Shown one piece after another: positions 1 to 9,927 of a stretch of 64,000 bases of DNA (its first letter is position 1; each line of letters opens with the position of its first letter). The translations under genes were made by a program, and so were the position numbers. The stretch is from Fistulifera solaris (Eukaryota; Bacillariophyta; Bacillariophyceae; Naviculales; Stauroneidaceae): NCBI GenBank assembly GCA_030295235.1, contig AP026146.1, forward strand, positions 558,001 through 622,000, written 5' to 3'. The notes beneath the pieces are model-generated. The model searched no databases, was not told the DNA's origin, and worked only from the letters and a program-made list of their open reading frames with translations.

Positions 1-1137
1 GAGCGCCGAGGCAACAGGTTCAACGATAGCCGAAACGGAGACGGCCTTGACCATTAAAGAATCAATCTGATGGTAAACAAGATATGGATAGACCATGAAA
101 ACCAATGCCGTCATAATCAATTGCAAAGGCCCACACAAATGCAAAAAGGCTTCCAATTTGACCTGAAAAGGAGTGTGCGGCGAGACCAAAACTTCCCCAT
201 AAAATATGCGAAGTACTTGAATAAATCCTTTTGTCCACCGCTGTTTTTGTTGAACGTGTGCTAGAAAATTCCCAGGTACTTCGAGCTGCTGGGGCGCAGT
301 GCGAACATAATGAAACTCATATCCAGCGAGGTATGCCTTGTAGGAAAGAAGTAAATCTTCGGTGACCGTGTCCGAGCTGAAAAGGCCAGCTGCTTGGATG
401 GCATCTCTTCTCCAAACACCTCCAGTACCGTTGAAGCCAAATACGCCATGGACACGATGACGACCGACTTGCTCTACAACGTGATGAATATCCAACCCAA
501 GAGCATCACACTCGGTCAAAAGGTTCTCGTGCGTATTGTAATAGCTCCAAGGGGTTTGAACGAGCCCAATATGATCTTTGCACTCGCCGTTTGCGTCATA
601 GAAATGCGGAATTGTTTTTCGAAGAAAGTCGGTAGTAATTTGATGATCGGCATCAAGATAAGCCACGAATTCGCCTTCAATGAAAGGAAAGTTGTGATTG
701 AGATTGCCAGCCTTGTAACCAACGCGATTCGGTCGAGCATGCCGCGAAACGTTAAAGCCCTTTTCTCTCCACTCGACGACGGAATTCTCAATAATGGCAA
801 TACTTTCCTTTTCGGTCGAGTCATCACAGATTTGAATGCTGAGTTTATGTAGCGGCCAATCCAACTTACAGCAGCGTGTAATCGTTTCCTCCACCACATG
901 TGCCTCGTTGTAGGTGCATATTTGAATAGTGACATGCGGTTCCTTACCCTGTAATAGATCAGGAGGACACGCGTCTTCTGCAGATGACTCGAAGTAGAAG
1001 CAGTAGATCGATACGAGCAAGTTCTTCCAACGGGAAAAGCTATAAAGCCATATTCCGGTTGATGCAGTGAAGAAGACGATCAGGAGAGGCAAATGCCAGG
1101 GGTCGTTCTCGTGAAAAGGATGCAGCGAGATGAGCAT
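1..1137 (-). CDS. Family 2 glycosyltransferase, CSLA/cellulose-synthase-like (3' end outside window)
   Basis: Reading is open for 379 codons from ATG 1137 to the window edge, so the C-terminus is missing. An N-terminal hydrophobic segment (about residues 14-33) precedes a GT-A domain. Visible GT2 motifs are TIQICTYNE near the start of the domain, DADH (the DXD metal and nucleotide-sugar site), TED (catalytic base) and QQKQRWTKG (the QxxRW acceptor motif), followed by the start of a second membrane segment. The order fits plant CSLA mannan synthases and bacterial cellulose/mannan synthases, which polymerise beta-1,4 glycans from nucleotide sugars at the Golgi or plasma membrane. The exact sugar cannot be told from this part; a mannan-type product is an inference. 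Confidence 0.88.
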   Translation of the reverse strand, partial: MLISLHPFHENDPWHLPLLIVFFTASTGIWLYSFSRWKNLLVSIYCFYFESSAEDACPPDLLQGKEPHVTIQICTYNEAHVVEETITRCCKLDWPLHKLSIQICDDSTEKESIAIIENSVVEWREKGFNVSRHARPNRVGYKAGNLNHNFPFIEGEFVAYLDADHQITTDFLRKTIPHFYDANGECKDHIGLVQTPWSYYNTHENLLTECDALGLDIHHVVEQVGRHRVHGVFGFNGTGGVWRRDAIQAAGLFSSDTVTEDLLLSYKAYLAGYEFHYVRTAPQQLEVPGNFLAHVQQKQRWTKGFIQVLRIFYGEVLVSPHTPFQVKLEAFLHLCGPLQLIMTALVFMVYPYLVYHQIDSLMVKAVSVSAIVEPVASAL

Positions 1138-1856
1138 CGTTCCGCCCTCTTTGATATTGTAATTTGATTAGAGCGATTGATTTCATTTGTCGCCAATGAA
1201 TCATTTGCATTTGTTGAATTTAGAAGTGATGTTGGCTAAACGGGTCGAAAAGTGACCATCCGATCATTCCGATTGTTTCAATGTTGTATGCATAAGATGG
1301 AAGTGATGCGTGACCTGTTAAGTGTGAACCATATTTCTATTGTGCAAGGGACCTTCTCTTAGTCGTAGTTCCTCTTTGCTACGGTGAAAGCAGGTCTGTC
1401 TTGACTAACTCTCGTCGATCTTAGCAGGATCAAAATACAGCAATTCAGCTTTTGGCATGTCTTACTTTTTATTTATGAAAAGCAAGAGCAGAAGATGACG
1501 ACAGCTCACTTCTCCCTCCTCGTGTGTGCACACAGGCTCCTCCTACTCCTCGTTTAAAACTGTGGAAAACAATCAAACGAGTACCAGTTTTGATCTAGCA
1601 TAAATACTTCGCAACAAAGTGGCTTCTGTTTTATCAGAGCATCATCGACATTCCTTAATGTTCTCAAAACTCCTTGTCACGAATGAAAGCTACGTACTTT
1701 CTGCTAATTTGGTAACTTGTTATTGGATTTAACGCACCCTGAAAATCTCTTGCAACATAGTTGGTAACCCATTGTTGATTTTATCACAATGCATTTTCTC
1801 TGCACCGTTTGCATAGCAATGGTCAAAATTTCGAAATCCTCGTCGACTATCGATCC

Positions 1857-1899
1857 AAAGTGTATAATCAACTTTACCACGACTGCTTTTCAGTCATGA
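1857..1899 (+). repeat. Dispersed 43-bp element, copy 1
   Basis: AAAGTGT, then about 17 variable bases, then GACTGCTTTTCAGTCATGA. The last part can form a 5-bp stem GACTG/CAGTC. Four more copies lie in other intergenic stretches of the window. Confidence 0.6.
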
Positions 1900-2071
1900 T
1901 TCATGATCCTTCTGATCAGCCTGTTGTGAAACTTCGTTCGTTCTCCCAGTGGGCGAGACATTCTTCTAATTGCCTATTTGACAATACCTTTTACCTGCTT
2001 CTGCAATGCAATACTCGATTGTTTAGGTCAAAAACCTTTTAATCAATGTACCGGATATTCACTATAGACTG

Positions 2072-2114
2072 AAAGTGTCGGCGACGTTTTCAACGACTGC
2101 GTTTCAAGTCATGA
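2072..2114 (+). repeat. Dispersed 43-bp element, copy 2
   Basis: AAAGTGT, spacer, then GACTGCGTTTCAAGTCATGA, about 170 bp after copy 1 and in the same orientation. The hairpin is slightly imperfect. Downstream bases (TTTCCGAGACC..GGCCAGAGGCCA) resemble those after copy 3, so the repeated unit may be longer than 43 bp. Confidence 0.6.
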
Positions 2115-2406
2115 ATCAGATCTTTCCGAGACCAGACAGGGGCCAGAGGCCAGAGCCAGAGGCACGAGCAATCCTACACACCCCAAACAGCAAAGATGGC
2201 ACGTAACCATCTTTGGATCATCTTTGAATGTCCATAAACCCATTTCTTTCGATGTTGGCATGATTGGAAAGTGACTACGGAGTATCAAAAGCATTACTTA
2301 CAATGAGATGAGTTCAGCTGGCGTCGAATTGCATTGATAGTTTGGATTTGTATGGACCTCTATGCACTTAACTAAGCTTGACTTCCACTTTCAATTATCT
2401 TCGTGA

Positions 2407-2422
2407 TACGGAGTACGGAGTA
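2407..2422. repeat. TACGGAGTA double motif
   Basis: TACGGAGTACGGAGTA, two overlapping 9-mers. The same unit occurs as two or three copies at 19847, 27345 and 60695, always outside genes. Confidence 0.6.
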
Positions 2423-2718
2423 ACAAACAAAAGATGATTGATCACCAAAATCGATCCATAATACTAACCCTAAACGACCATGAAAGTGACCGAATGGTAC
2501 TCCTTTTGTGGATCTGTAAACCGTAAACCCTGCGCCTGCCGCCGTCACGCAACATCACGATAACCTGCAGCTGCAACACTGTCGTCACTACCAGTACTCG
2601 GTATATTGAACAAATAAATATTAGCATTCCACCTGGTATCATTCACATTATTGTTTCATTACTTTTGATTGTTTAAAAGTAAACGGAAAAAAATTCGCGC
2701 AGTGTTACGACCTCGACA

Positions 2719-3235
2719 ATGAATCTCATCAAGTTTCTGCAAGCCACTTTCGTTCTTTTCATGAGTGTATGGCACATCTCATCGGCGTTCGTCATCTCAC
2801 GGCATCCGCCTCAAACGCTGATAAGAATATTAGCAGCAAGCGATACTACATCAACCGATGCCGATGAAATAATCGCGAGAAGAATTGTCGTGACAGGAGA
2901 TGTGCAGGGCGGTTATTATCGATCTTGTGTTCGAAACGAGGTGCGTCTCTAAAAACATGGCCGCTTTCCGTGCGAAATCAGACAATCCCCTCATAATTTC
3001 TTTCATCCTCACTAATAAGGCCGGTCGTTTCCGAAGATTGGTGGGAAACATGACTCCCGTCGACGAAAAGAGCCGAGAAGCAGAAATCTATGTGGAAGGC
3101 AAGCGACGCATGGTGGAAGGCTTTGTGCGATGGTGTCGGAAAAGTAATGTAGGACTCAGTCAGATCATTCAAGTCAAGGAAGTGAAGGAAGAGGAGCCCA
3201 CGGGGCTTTATGAAGATTTTTACATGCAGTCGTGA
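2719..3235 (+). CDS. Acylphosphatase, plastid-targeted (2 exons)
   Basis: Exons 2719-2940 and 3020-3235; the intron (79 bp) starts GTGCGT, ends AATAAG and is phase 0. The 145-residue product begins with a hydrophobic signal peptide ending SSAF, the Ala-Phe cleavage motif of diatom bipartite plastid presequences. The acylphosphatase fold follows: VTGDVQGGYYR supplies the phosphate loop and catalytic Arg, and RRLVGNMTP supplies the catalytic Asn; VEGKRRMVEGFVRWCR matches the family's later region. Acylphosphatases hydrolyse acyl phosphates such as carbamoyl phosphate and 1,3-bisphosphoglycerate. Removing the intron is what joins the two halves of the motif, which supports the model. Plastid location is inferred from the presequence. 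Confidence 0.82.
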
Positions 3236-3844
3236 TGCTAATGGCGAAATCGAAACCACTTAGGCCCCGAATCACGCAGACCTACTTATTCTGTAGTTTA
3301 GTATCACAAACAGCTACCCAGATAGAAAGTAACACGCTTCAAACTAACTGATGTAGGCCTTGCATGTAGAGAGCAAGAAGCAATTCAAGTAGCTTAAAGA
3401 CCCTTTCTTGCTTACTCGAAGGTGTAGGCGACTTGTGAGTGTGATTAGCCGCCTTAGACATTTTTTCTCTCACGAGGAAAGCCATCCATGCTTAGGGATC
3501 TAACTAGTTACCAGAGGTCGTCTTCGACTGATAGGAATGATGGTAATAGCAAGTTTGAGGAGATATTTGCCGAATGATTAGCGATCGCAATAAGTGGGGT
3601 CAGGGGGGCGATAAAGATAGGGTTTTGTTAACCTCCCCCCTACGACATAATTTTTTTGAAGGCAACAAGACGCATTACTGCATTTATTACGCCGTACAAA
3701 GCAATAAGCTCTCCGTTTAATCACCAACTTTTGGTATCTGAACTTTCTCTGCACGCTTTTCGTCACTACTAACAAAGTAAGAAAGAGAAAGGCCGCTTCG
3801 TGGTGGATAGTTCGTTAGCCGACCGAATAAGAAAGAAAAAAAGA
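3236..3844. other. Intergenic, 0.6 kb, nothing recognised
   Basis: No domain, repeat or RNA was recognised between the acylphosphatase and POP4. The in-frame extension of POP4 upstream of 3845 contains only GTG codons at its beginning and was not used. Confidence 0.5.
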
Positions 3845-4609
3845 ATGGAGCGCCAAGACTCACCTGCTGCCCCACTATTTTTTCGTTCCACTTTGTACGC
3901 TCCTTTGGCGGCATACCAGCAAACACGCGTATCTCCTGCCGAATACACGCGAGCCTCAACCAAAGTAACGAAAGAGCTGCACGAAAGCACTCTGTATAAG
4001 TTCCTGCACCATGTTTCCAGTCATCACCACGCCAAACCCAATCAACTGCACGCCAAAAACACGGCCGGGAAGCCTTTGAAGGACTATGAGGATCGAATTC
4101 AACAAAGAGCGCTGAATTTAGTCGGGGGAGACTTTTACGGAAACGCTAAAGTAAAGTCGCAGGGCTCAAAAGCAGTCAAAAGGCGACGACCAGCGAAACA
4201 ATACCGTTCTTTCTCGCGATCCGCGGAAGCAACCATCAAATCCGACCACTTATTTCTTGAAAATTTGAACAATTTATGGAACAAGTATGCTCAAAAGTTT
4301 GTGGAATTAGGAACAGAATTGAAAGTTGTAGTCAACAATATGGAGTGGGTCGGCGCACTCGTTCGTATTGACGAATGCCCAGCGTTCCGCAACTGGAAAG
4401 GCTATAAGGGTATCATAGTTCAACACACAAGCAAGTCGTGGCACGTGTATATCAAAGGACAGAGAAAGAACAAAACACGAAAACAGATCAACAAGCTCTT
4501 GTATCTACCGAAAGACACAACAAAATTGACAGCCCTCACAAACAAAAAGACAGGAAATGATAAGGAACATCTCTGCACGGTCATCCGAATTGAAAACAGG
4601 ACACGATAA
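3845..4609 (+). CDS. POP4: RNase P/MRP protein subunit POP4 (Rpp29)
   Basis: Product of 254 residues. The C-terminal half has the Rpp29/Pop4 Sm-like barrel: LNNLWNKYAQKFVELG (the usual L-x-x-L-W-x-x-Y helix), WVGALVRIDECP, YKGIIVQHTSKSWHVYI and a final LPKD..CTVIRIENRTR strand corresponding to the family's IPK and closing R. The N-terminal half is basic and low in conservation, as is common in eukaryotic members. The protein binds the RNase P RNA and takes part in tRNA 5' end and rRNA processing in the nucleus and nucleolus. The frame is open a little upstream but without ATG, so 3845 is the start. It converges on the eL42 gene, with 91 bp between stops. Confidence 0.83.
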   Translation: MERQDSPAAPLFFRSTLYAPLAAYQQTRVSPAEYTRASTKVTKELHESTLYKFLHHVSSHHHAKPNQLHAKNTAGKPLKDYEDRIQQRALNLVGGDFYGNAKVKSQGSKAVKRRRPAKQYRSFSRSAEATIKSDHLFLENLNNLWNKYAQKFVELGTELKVVVNNMEWVGALVRIDECPAFRNWKGYKGIIVQHTSKSWHVYIKGQRKNKTRKQINKLLYLPKDTTKLTALTNKKTGNDKEHLCTVIRIENRTR

Positions 4610-4700
4610 GATTAGAATTTCAGTTTTTCCATTCGAACGAACAGCAGAACGAATTAAATGCGTGCGCAGCTATGGCTCTGTTCAAAGTATGGCTTTCAAT

Positions 4701-5012
4701 TTAGAACTGGTGACCTGTTGGTGCAGCCTTCTGACCCAACTCGAAATGCTTGGTTCGCTTAAGGCAAAGTTGCTTCTTCGTCTTGCATGTCTTGCATTCC
4801 AGACGGAGAACAATCTTACGCGTAGTCTTGGCCTTCTTGTGGAAAACTGGCTTCGTTTGTCCACCGAAACCCATCTGCTTCGAGTCGTATCGGCGCTTTC
4901 CTTGAGCAAAGTTGGAGGCCTTACCAGCTTTGTATTGCGTCACCTTATGCACGGCATGCTTTTTGCACTTGCCGGCGCAATATGTTTTACGTTCCTTTGG
5001 GACATTCACCAT
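4701..5012 (-). CDS. RPL44: 60S ribosomal protein eL42 (L36a/L44)
   Basis: 103 residues, uninterrupted, beginning [12 protein letters not shown] as in nearly all eukaryotic eL42 proteins. Two zinc-ribbon cysteine pairs (C-x3-C near residue 12, C-x2-C near residue 74) flank the highly conserved VTQYKAGK and [17 protein letters not shown] stretches. eL42 sits at the E site of the large subunit. The Pro in GGQTKP (residue 55) is the residue whose change gives cycloheximide resistance in yeasts, so a sensitive-type ribosome is predicted here. Identification is essentially certain. Confidence 0.97.
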   Translation of the reverse strand: MVNVPKERKTYCAGKCKKHAVHKVTQYKAGKASNFAQGKRRYDSKQMGFGGQTKPVFHKKAKTTRKIVLRLECKTCKTKKQLCLKRTKHFELGQKAAPTGHQF

Positions 5013-5987
5013 TTTTCACTACAGCGGATTATTCGACGAGAGAGGCAGTCATTGAGAGAACAATTCCGAAAAATAATCTAACGACAGCCTACTTCCAAAT
5101 TAATCGTTTCCTTTTCACACATCAGTGATGGAATCATTTAATTATTCACTTACATTGATAAACACCTCAACACAATGACTTAAAAGAAGGCAGCGAGATC
5201 AAGTTGCTTATTGCCTGCTGTTGAGACGCAACATCGTGACGAGACGGAAAAAGTTGATAGTAGAGCGGTAAACGGTACGGTGGAAATCCGAGTCGTGGGT
5301 ATCAAGTCACGAAAAGACTTTGATGCATTTTATACAACACTAAAACATCATGGTAAGCTTAAACAACATGTAATTTGCGTAACTCATGCTTACAGCATCA
5401 TCAACAATCTTTTCGTAGGCAGATTTTATTATGACATCTTAATATAGATGGATCAAGATCATGTCGCTGTGACGTAGCGTTTCGATGGAATAATTCAGTC
5501 GACCGTTATCCGGGACTGAATATAGTCGAGCCGACGGAATCATCAACAAGAACTTTCTTCCCTCTAGGTAGCGGTACCTGCTGCTACTGTGGTAAACTTT
5601 GATGTGACTTTCATGAAATTTTACTGTAGTTGACATTTGAACTTATTTTCTTGCTGTAGAATCACTAAGAAAGACTGATAAATCCCATCAGTTTCACAGA
5701 TTTCCCTAGTTTAATACAACTGCGATACGGCATGCAAATTTGTAGGAGCATGAGTAGAGCAGCTTGGAGGCTAGATAAGAGAACTAGACCAGAGAGTCTA
5801 GAGAGCAATACAAGTCATAAATTACTCAAACATACACTTATTTAGTAAACCACTTCAACCGATTTTCAGATGAACTTATAAAGAGCGATCAGTGCATTAA
5901 TTATACAGAGGAGTGCACGTGATTCGGCAACTCCCCAACTCTGAGTGAATACCAGTGTCTTAGCACTAAACGAGCAGTCTAATTTGA
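5013..5987. other. Intergenic, about 1 kb, no supported gene
   Basis: A short open stretch at about 5211-5350 ends at a plausible GTAAGC donor but has no ATG and no domain, so it was not called. The rest shows nothing recognisable. Confidence 0.5.
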
Positions 5988-7431
5988 TCATCCCACCGTA
6001 GAGACTGAGAGATTAAAATACCCTGGGTTACCGTCCTCCAATGGTGCAAGCGTTATATTTACATCCAGCTAAAAGAGAAGTGAGAGACCTAAAACGAATT
6101 CCTCAAACATGAGTGATATTGTTGGGACTTACCCTTTGATCCTGGGTGGATATAAGACTGCCGCACCAAAAAAGTAGCTGCGGTTCTTGGATCGATTCCT
6201 CTTCAGAATCCGCGAAAAACTTGGATCGCTTCAGTAAATCGGCCATAGCTTCAAAGATTTCCTGGTGATTCTGAATGAAAAGAAAGAGGCTTTGCTGCAC
6301 TAGGTGTGCGTGATTTGTCGCCCCGACCGACTCGGCAAACTTGGGATTGCAGCAGAGTAGGCGCCCGTCTAACGACGCCAACGCCCAAGGATAAGGACAA
6401 TGCAAAAATTTGCTCATAGTCAATGCTCTGCGTCAGCAGCTCATCGCCATTGAGGCTTGGACAATTGTAGGAATAATATAAGTCCTTCTGACCCATGTTG
6501 CTGCTTCGACTTTGACTTTCCTCGCTACTGATAGCAGCAGCTGACACGGAGCTCGGAGCCAAAACGTCATCACCTGCTACCGATGCCTCCTGTGTTTGCC
6601 GGATTGTTTGAACCAGTCTCTGATAATCAGCATCCAACATGATGGCTTGCGACTGCAATTGTTGAATATACTCCGAAACGCTCACAAGAATCGAGAATTT
6701 GTTCGACTTAAATGGAACGTTTGCTTCCGTCAACACGTCCCGAAGCTGTTTGATTTGTTGGCTGATTTGATGGGATCGCTGTTGTTCTTTCAAGTTCCGC
6801 TCATACCGCCTTTTTGAGGAAGGAGACAAACGATCAAGCTCATCTTTGTCCATACTCCGGGGAGTACTATCATCAATCGACCATGCTTTATGGGGAATAG
6901 ATTCAGCCGCTTTACGTTTTCGACTCGTCTCCCTGGATGTTATGGAACTATTAGTGGAAAGAATGGGATGTGCGGTTTGAAACATTGGATAGCTGCTAAA
7001 TGAAATTTGCGAAGGAGGATGTGGCTCTTGATTTTGCAAAACCAACCCGCTGTCATGCTGCGCATTTTCAATTAGGTTTGAATGAGATTGTGGCTGCTGA
7101 AATTGCTGAGTGTTTATTTGCTGCAGCTGCGGTACAGCAATTGGTAATGGTGGAGCACTCATGTTCGAAATTCTCAGTGGATTGGTCGCCATACTTGCAT
7201 TGATGAATGATTGTAAGCTAGCCTGTATCGCTTGCTGCAAAATAAGCTGCTGTTGTTGTGTGTCATTTGTACCAGGCATCGCCCCTTGTAGAAAAGAATT
7301 GTTCATAAGGCCGCTGTTCGAATCGGAGGCCTGAGTGCCTTGCTGAACGGGCGCAAGATCCCCCCTGAAAAGGAGAACGTTGCTCGGGGCTCCGCCCCTT
7401 GATCACCACCGCTATTTTCCCTTGATGCCAT
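5988..7431 (-). CDS. bHLH-PAS transcription factor, paralogue A (RITMO1/bHLH1-like)
   Basis: Starts at ATG 7431. The exons are 7431-6133 and 6068-5988, with a 64-bp phase-0 intron (GTAAGT..TTTTAG). A Gln/Asn-rich N-terminus is followed by a basic region and helix-loop-helix (SSKRRYERNLKEQQRSHQIS to SVSEYIQQLQSQ) and a PAS domain (PWALASLDGRLLCCNPKFAE onward) ending in the small exon. With both exons it is about 460 residues, the same size as paralogue B at 9928. Two frame breaks lie in homopolymers: C6 at 7360-7365 (one base short) and the A5/T3 run at 6404-6411 (one extra or two short). They are probably sequence errors. P. tricornutum bHLH1a/RITMO1 controls diel rhythms and bHLH1b is its paralogue; which of the two this is cannot be decided here. 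Confidence 0.85.
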
Positions 7432-8398
7432 ACGGAAACCCAGAAGAGGAACGATCAATGAAAATCTTTGATTTGAAATTGAAAGAAATCCTATGGCGCA
7501 AGACCACGTAGAACAAATGTGACAATGCCAAGATATTCGAGTTGTAGCGCAGTTAATGGAGATTGTTTGATTTTGTTTGATTGAGAAGTGAACGAGGGAT
7601 GTTTTATTAAAACAATCGTAAATTGTATCAACGATGGGATTCAGTTTTGATATAACCAATATCAGATGTAGACCAACATTCGTTGTTATTTAGCGTGTTT
7701 GCAGCAAGGATAAGCAAGACGAGTTAGAGGACATCCACCATCCACCCCACCGCTCGTGGCAGCTTATCGCGGCGTTTCGCGTTTCGCTGGACCTACGGAG
7801 AGGAGCGCGGAAGGGCAATTCGGAATGCGTTTTCTGCTTCAACATCAATCGAACTTCGACGTGCACTAGGAAGTTCAACACTTTCACTTAAAGACCGATA
7901 CTCTTCATCTCTTAATGGTAATAATCCGAAGACTACAGCTTCGCGAATAGCCAATCAGAGTCAGTCGTCCTCTGTTCTTTTAAAGCAGTCTTCGCAGCCA
8001 TCTGGCCGTGAACACAAAACCTCTATTCATCGATACCGTAGCGACGCGATGAACCAATTCATAAGATTTACTACTGGAGTACTAAAAGTAAGAACATGCG
8101 AAATGCGAACGGATAATCTGTCGCACTGGGTACTTTGCGACATGGCAATGAGAACGAATGAATGATGAGAAAAAGAGAAAGGTGAACAACCAAACAACAA
8201 AACTGAAGTGCCGTCTCCGTCATCCGTCGTCATTCAATCCAGTGTGAGAAGTGTTTCATTATTTGCTTGACATCGAAGTCAGTACAGCATCATTGTCAAC
8301 GTAGTACCACCTCTCTTGTGAAACAGCTGACAAGACTCCAGTGCAAATTCACGAGCAGATACTGTTGCTGCGTTCGAACGGATTCCAGAACGCCGAAA
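7432..8398. other. Divergent promoter region, about 1 kb
   Basis: Shared upstream region of paralogue A (minus) and the cis-prenyltransferase (plus). No coding domain or repeat was recognised. The frame upstream of 8399 stays open but has no ATG. Confidence 0.5.
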
Positions 8399-9649
8399 AT
8401 GCACGTCGATGCACAAAGAGGCGTGACAGTTCTCCTATCGGACGACTGGGATAATGAGAGCTTTTATGGAGAATGCAACTACATGTCTTGCTCTGAAAAG
8501 GATGGTCTGGTTCGAAGAACTCTCTTCTGGATCAAACTAGCACTCATCAAAGTTGCGAACAGTTACGTTGCCTTTCCCATTATCTTGTTTACCCTACCGC
8601 TTCTGGCCGGTCTCGTGTTGGGCTATTTTCTGGGAAAGAAGCAACATCATGTTTACAACCAAGATATTAGGCGAGGAAGAACACGATTGTTCACCTTGTT
8701 CGAATCTTTTCTGTGTTTTGCTCTCAAATGGTCGCCAGCATGTAAGCAAGAACCATCGATCGACTCAACGAAGGACTTGACTGAAATGAAAGCCGTATGG
8801 TCCGCAAAAATGATCACACATCGTCTACGGGCTTTATGACTGTATCCTTGGAGGATGCACCGGGCCTTGTTCAGCACGAAGAAGAGGCGAGGAAGAAGCT
8901 GTTGAAAAGTGAAGGAATGATTAACGCACATATCCCCCAAGAGTCACTGCCTCAACACGTGGCTGTCGTCATGGATGGGAATCGACGCTATGGAAGAGCG
9001 AAGTACGGTAACACGATGGCCGGACACTGGGATGGTTGTCGTAAACTGTTAGACATGGCAACATGGTGCCAGAGTTTGCGTATCCCCTCTCACGGTCTAT
9101 GCATTTTCCACTGAAAATTGGAATCGAACAGAGGCCGAAGTTTCCGCTTTATTCGCCATCTTTTGTAGATACGCAGATGAGCTGCGGGAAGAATCAATCA
9201 AACGAAAATTCGCTGTTAAGGTTCTTTCTACAGATTACATTCATCGAATACCCCAGCAGGCGACACAAGCATTGAAGCGATTGGAAGACGAGACTCGTTG
9301 CTTTTTAAAAGCTGGTAATCTTCAAATAAACGTTTGTCTATCTTACGGAAGTCGAGGAGAGATAACAAATGCCTGCCGGTCGCTGGCAAAAAAATGCATC
9401 ATAGAGTCCCAAGACCCCGATCAATATATTACCGACTCAAGTATTTCCGAGGAAATGTTAACAGACTCAGACCCAGATATCCTAATCAGGACTTCAGGTG
9501 AGGTACGATTGAGCAACTTCTTGCTATGGCAACTTGCGTACACAGAACTATTCTTTGTTGACAAAATGTGGCCAGATTTTGAAAAGGACGACTTCTTGAA
9601 CATTTTGCATAGCTACGCCGAGGGTAGACAACGACGATTCGGCAAGTAG
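8399..9649 (+). CDS. cis-Prenyltransferase (dehydrodolichyl/undecaprenyl diphosphate synthase)
   Basis: About 417 residues. The N-terminus has a membrane helix (YVAFPIILFTLPLLAGLVLG) and a variable linker; the rest is a complete cis-prenyltransferase domain. HVAVVMDGNRRYGR carries the diphosphate-binding Asp and Arg, GHWDG the conserved His, TVYAFSTENWNR the third block, SYGSRGEI the next, and LIRTSGEVRLSNFLLWQ the fifth; the C-terminal RRFGK fits the RxG motif. The family adds isoprene units in cis to make dolichol or polyprenol for ER glycosylation. A5 at 8806-8810 and C4 at 9084-9087 break the frame; one and two extra bases respectively would restore both sequence and family spacing. Chain length and location (ER versus plastid) are unresolved. 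Confidence 0.9.
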
Positions 9650-9927
9650 AAAAATCAACTCGGTCAAAAACAAAGCTAGCTGAGACTTCACAATAATAAA
9701 CTATTATAAATTCTAAACGTCCTCTGCTGTAACTTCTCGATACGCAATCTTTTCAAATGGCAGAGAATCGATTGATGGGTAGTGAAGACCAGCCCCCAGC
9801 GAATCATAAACTTTATCGGTCAAGTAGGGACAGTATTATCAGGAGGAGTATGAATGTTGATAGATGCATCAAATTGCGCACTTAAATCACGGACGTGCCG
9901 TATGAGAACAAAGTTCGAGACTTCTGC

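Larger units (their letters stand above)
1138..2718. other. Intergenic, 1.6 kb, no gene seen
   Basis: No open frame here has a recognisable domain or a convincing start. It holds two copies of the dispersed AAAGTGT..GACTG-N-CAGTC element (1857-1899 and 2072-2114) and a TACGGAGTA pair (2407-2422), each listed separately. Confidence 0.6.

Noticed and set aside
4557-5081. 174-codon plus-strand frame opposite eL42
   Set aside because: It is the antisense shadow of the highly conserved eL42 gene and has no domain of its own.
5211-5447. Possible small gene with a GTAAGC donor
   Set aside because: No ATG in frame, no domain, and the supposed second exon ends at once.
6395-6420. Programmed ribosomal frameshift at CAAATTTTTGC in bHLH-PAS A
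   Set aside because: The register does not fit a known slippery heptamer, no downstream structure was seen, and paralogue B has no shift here.
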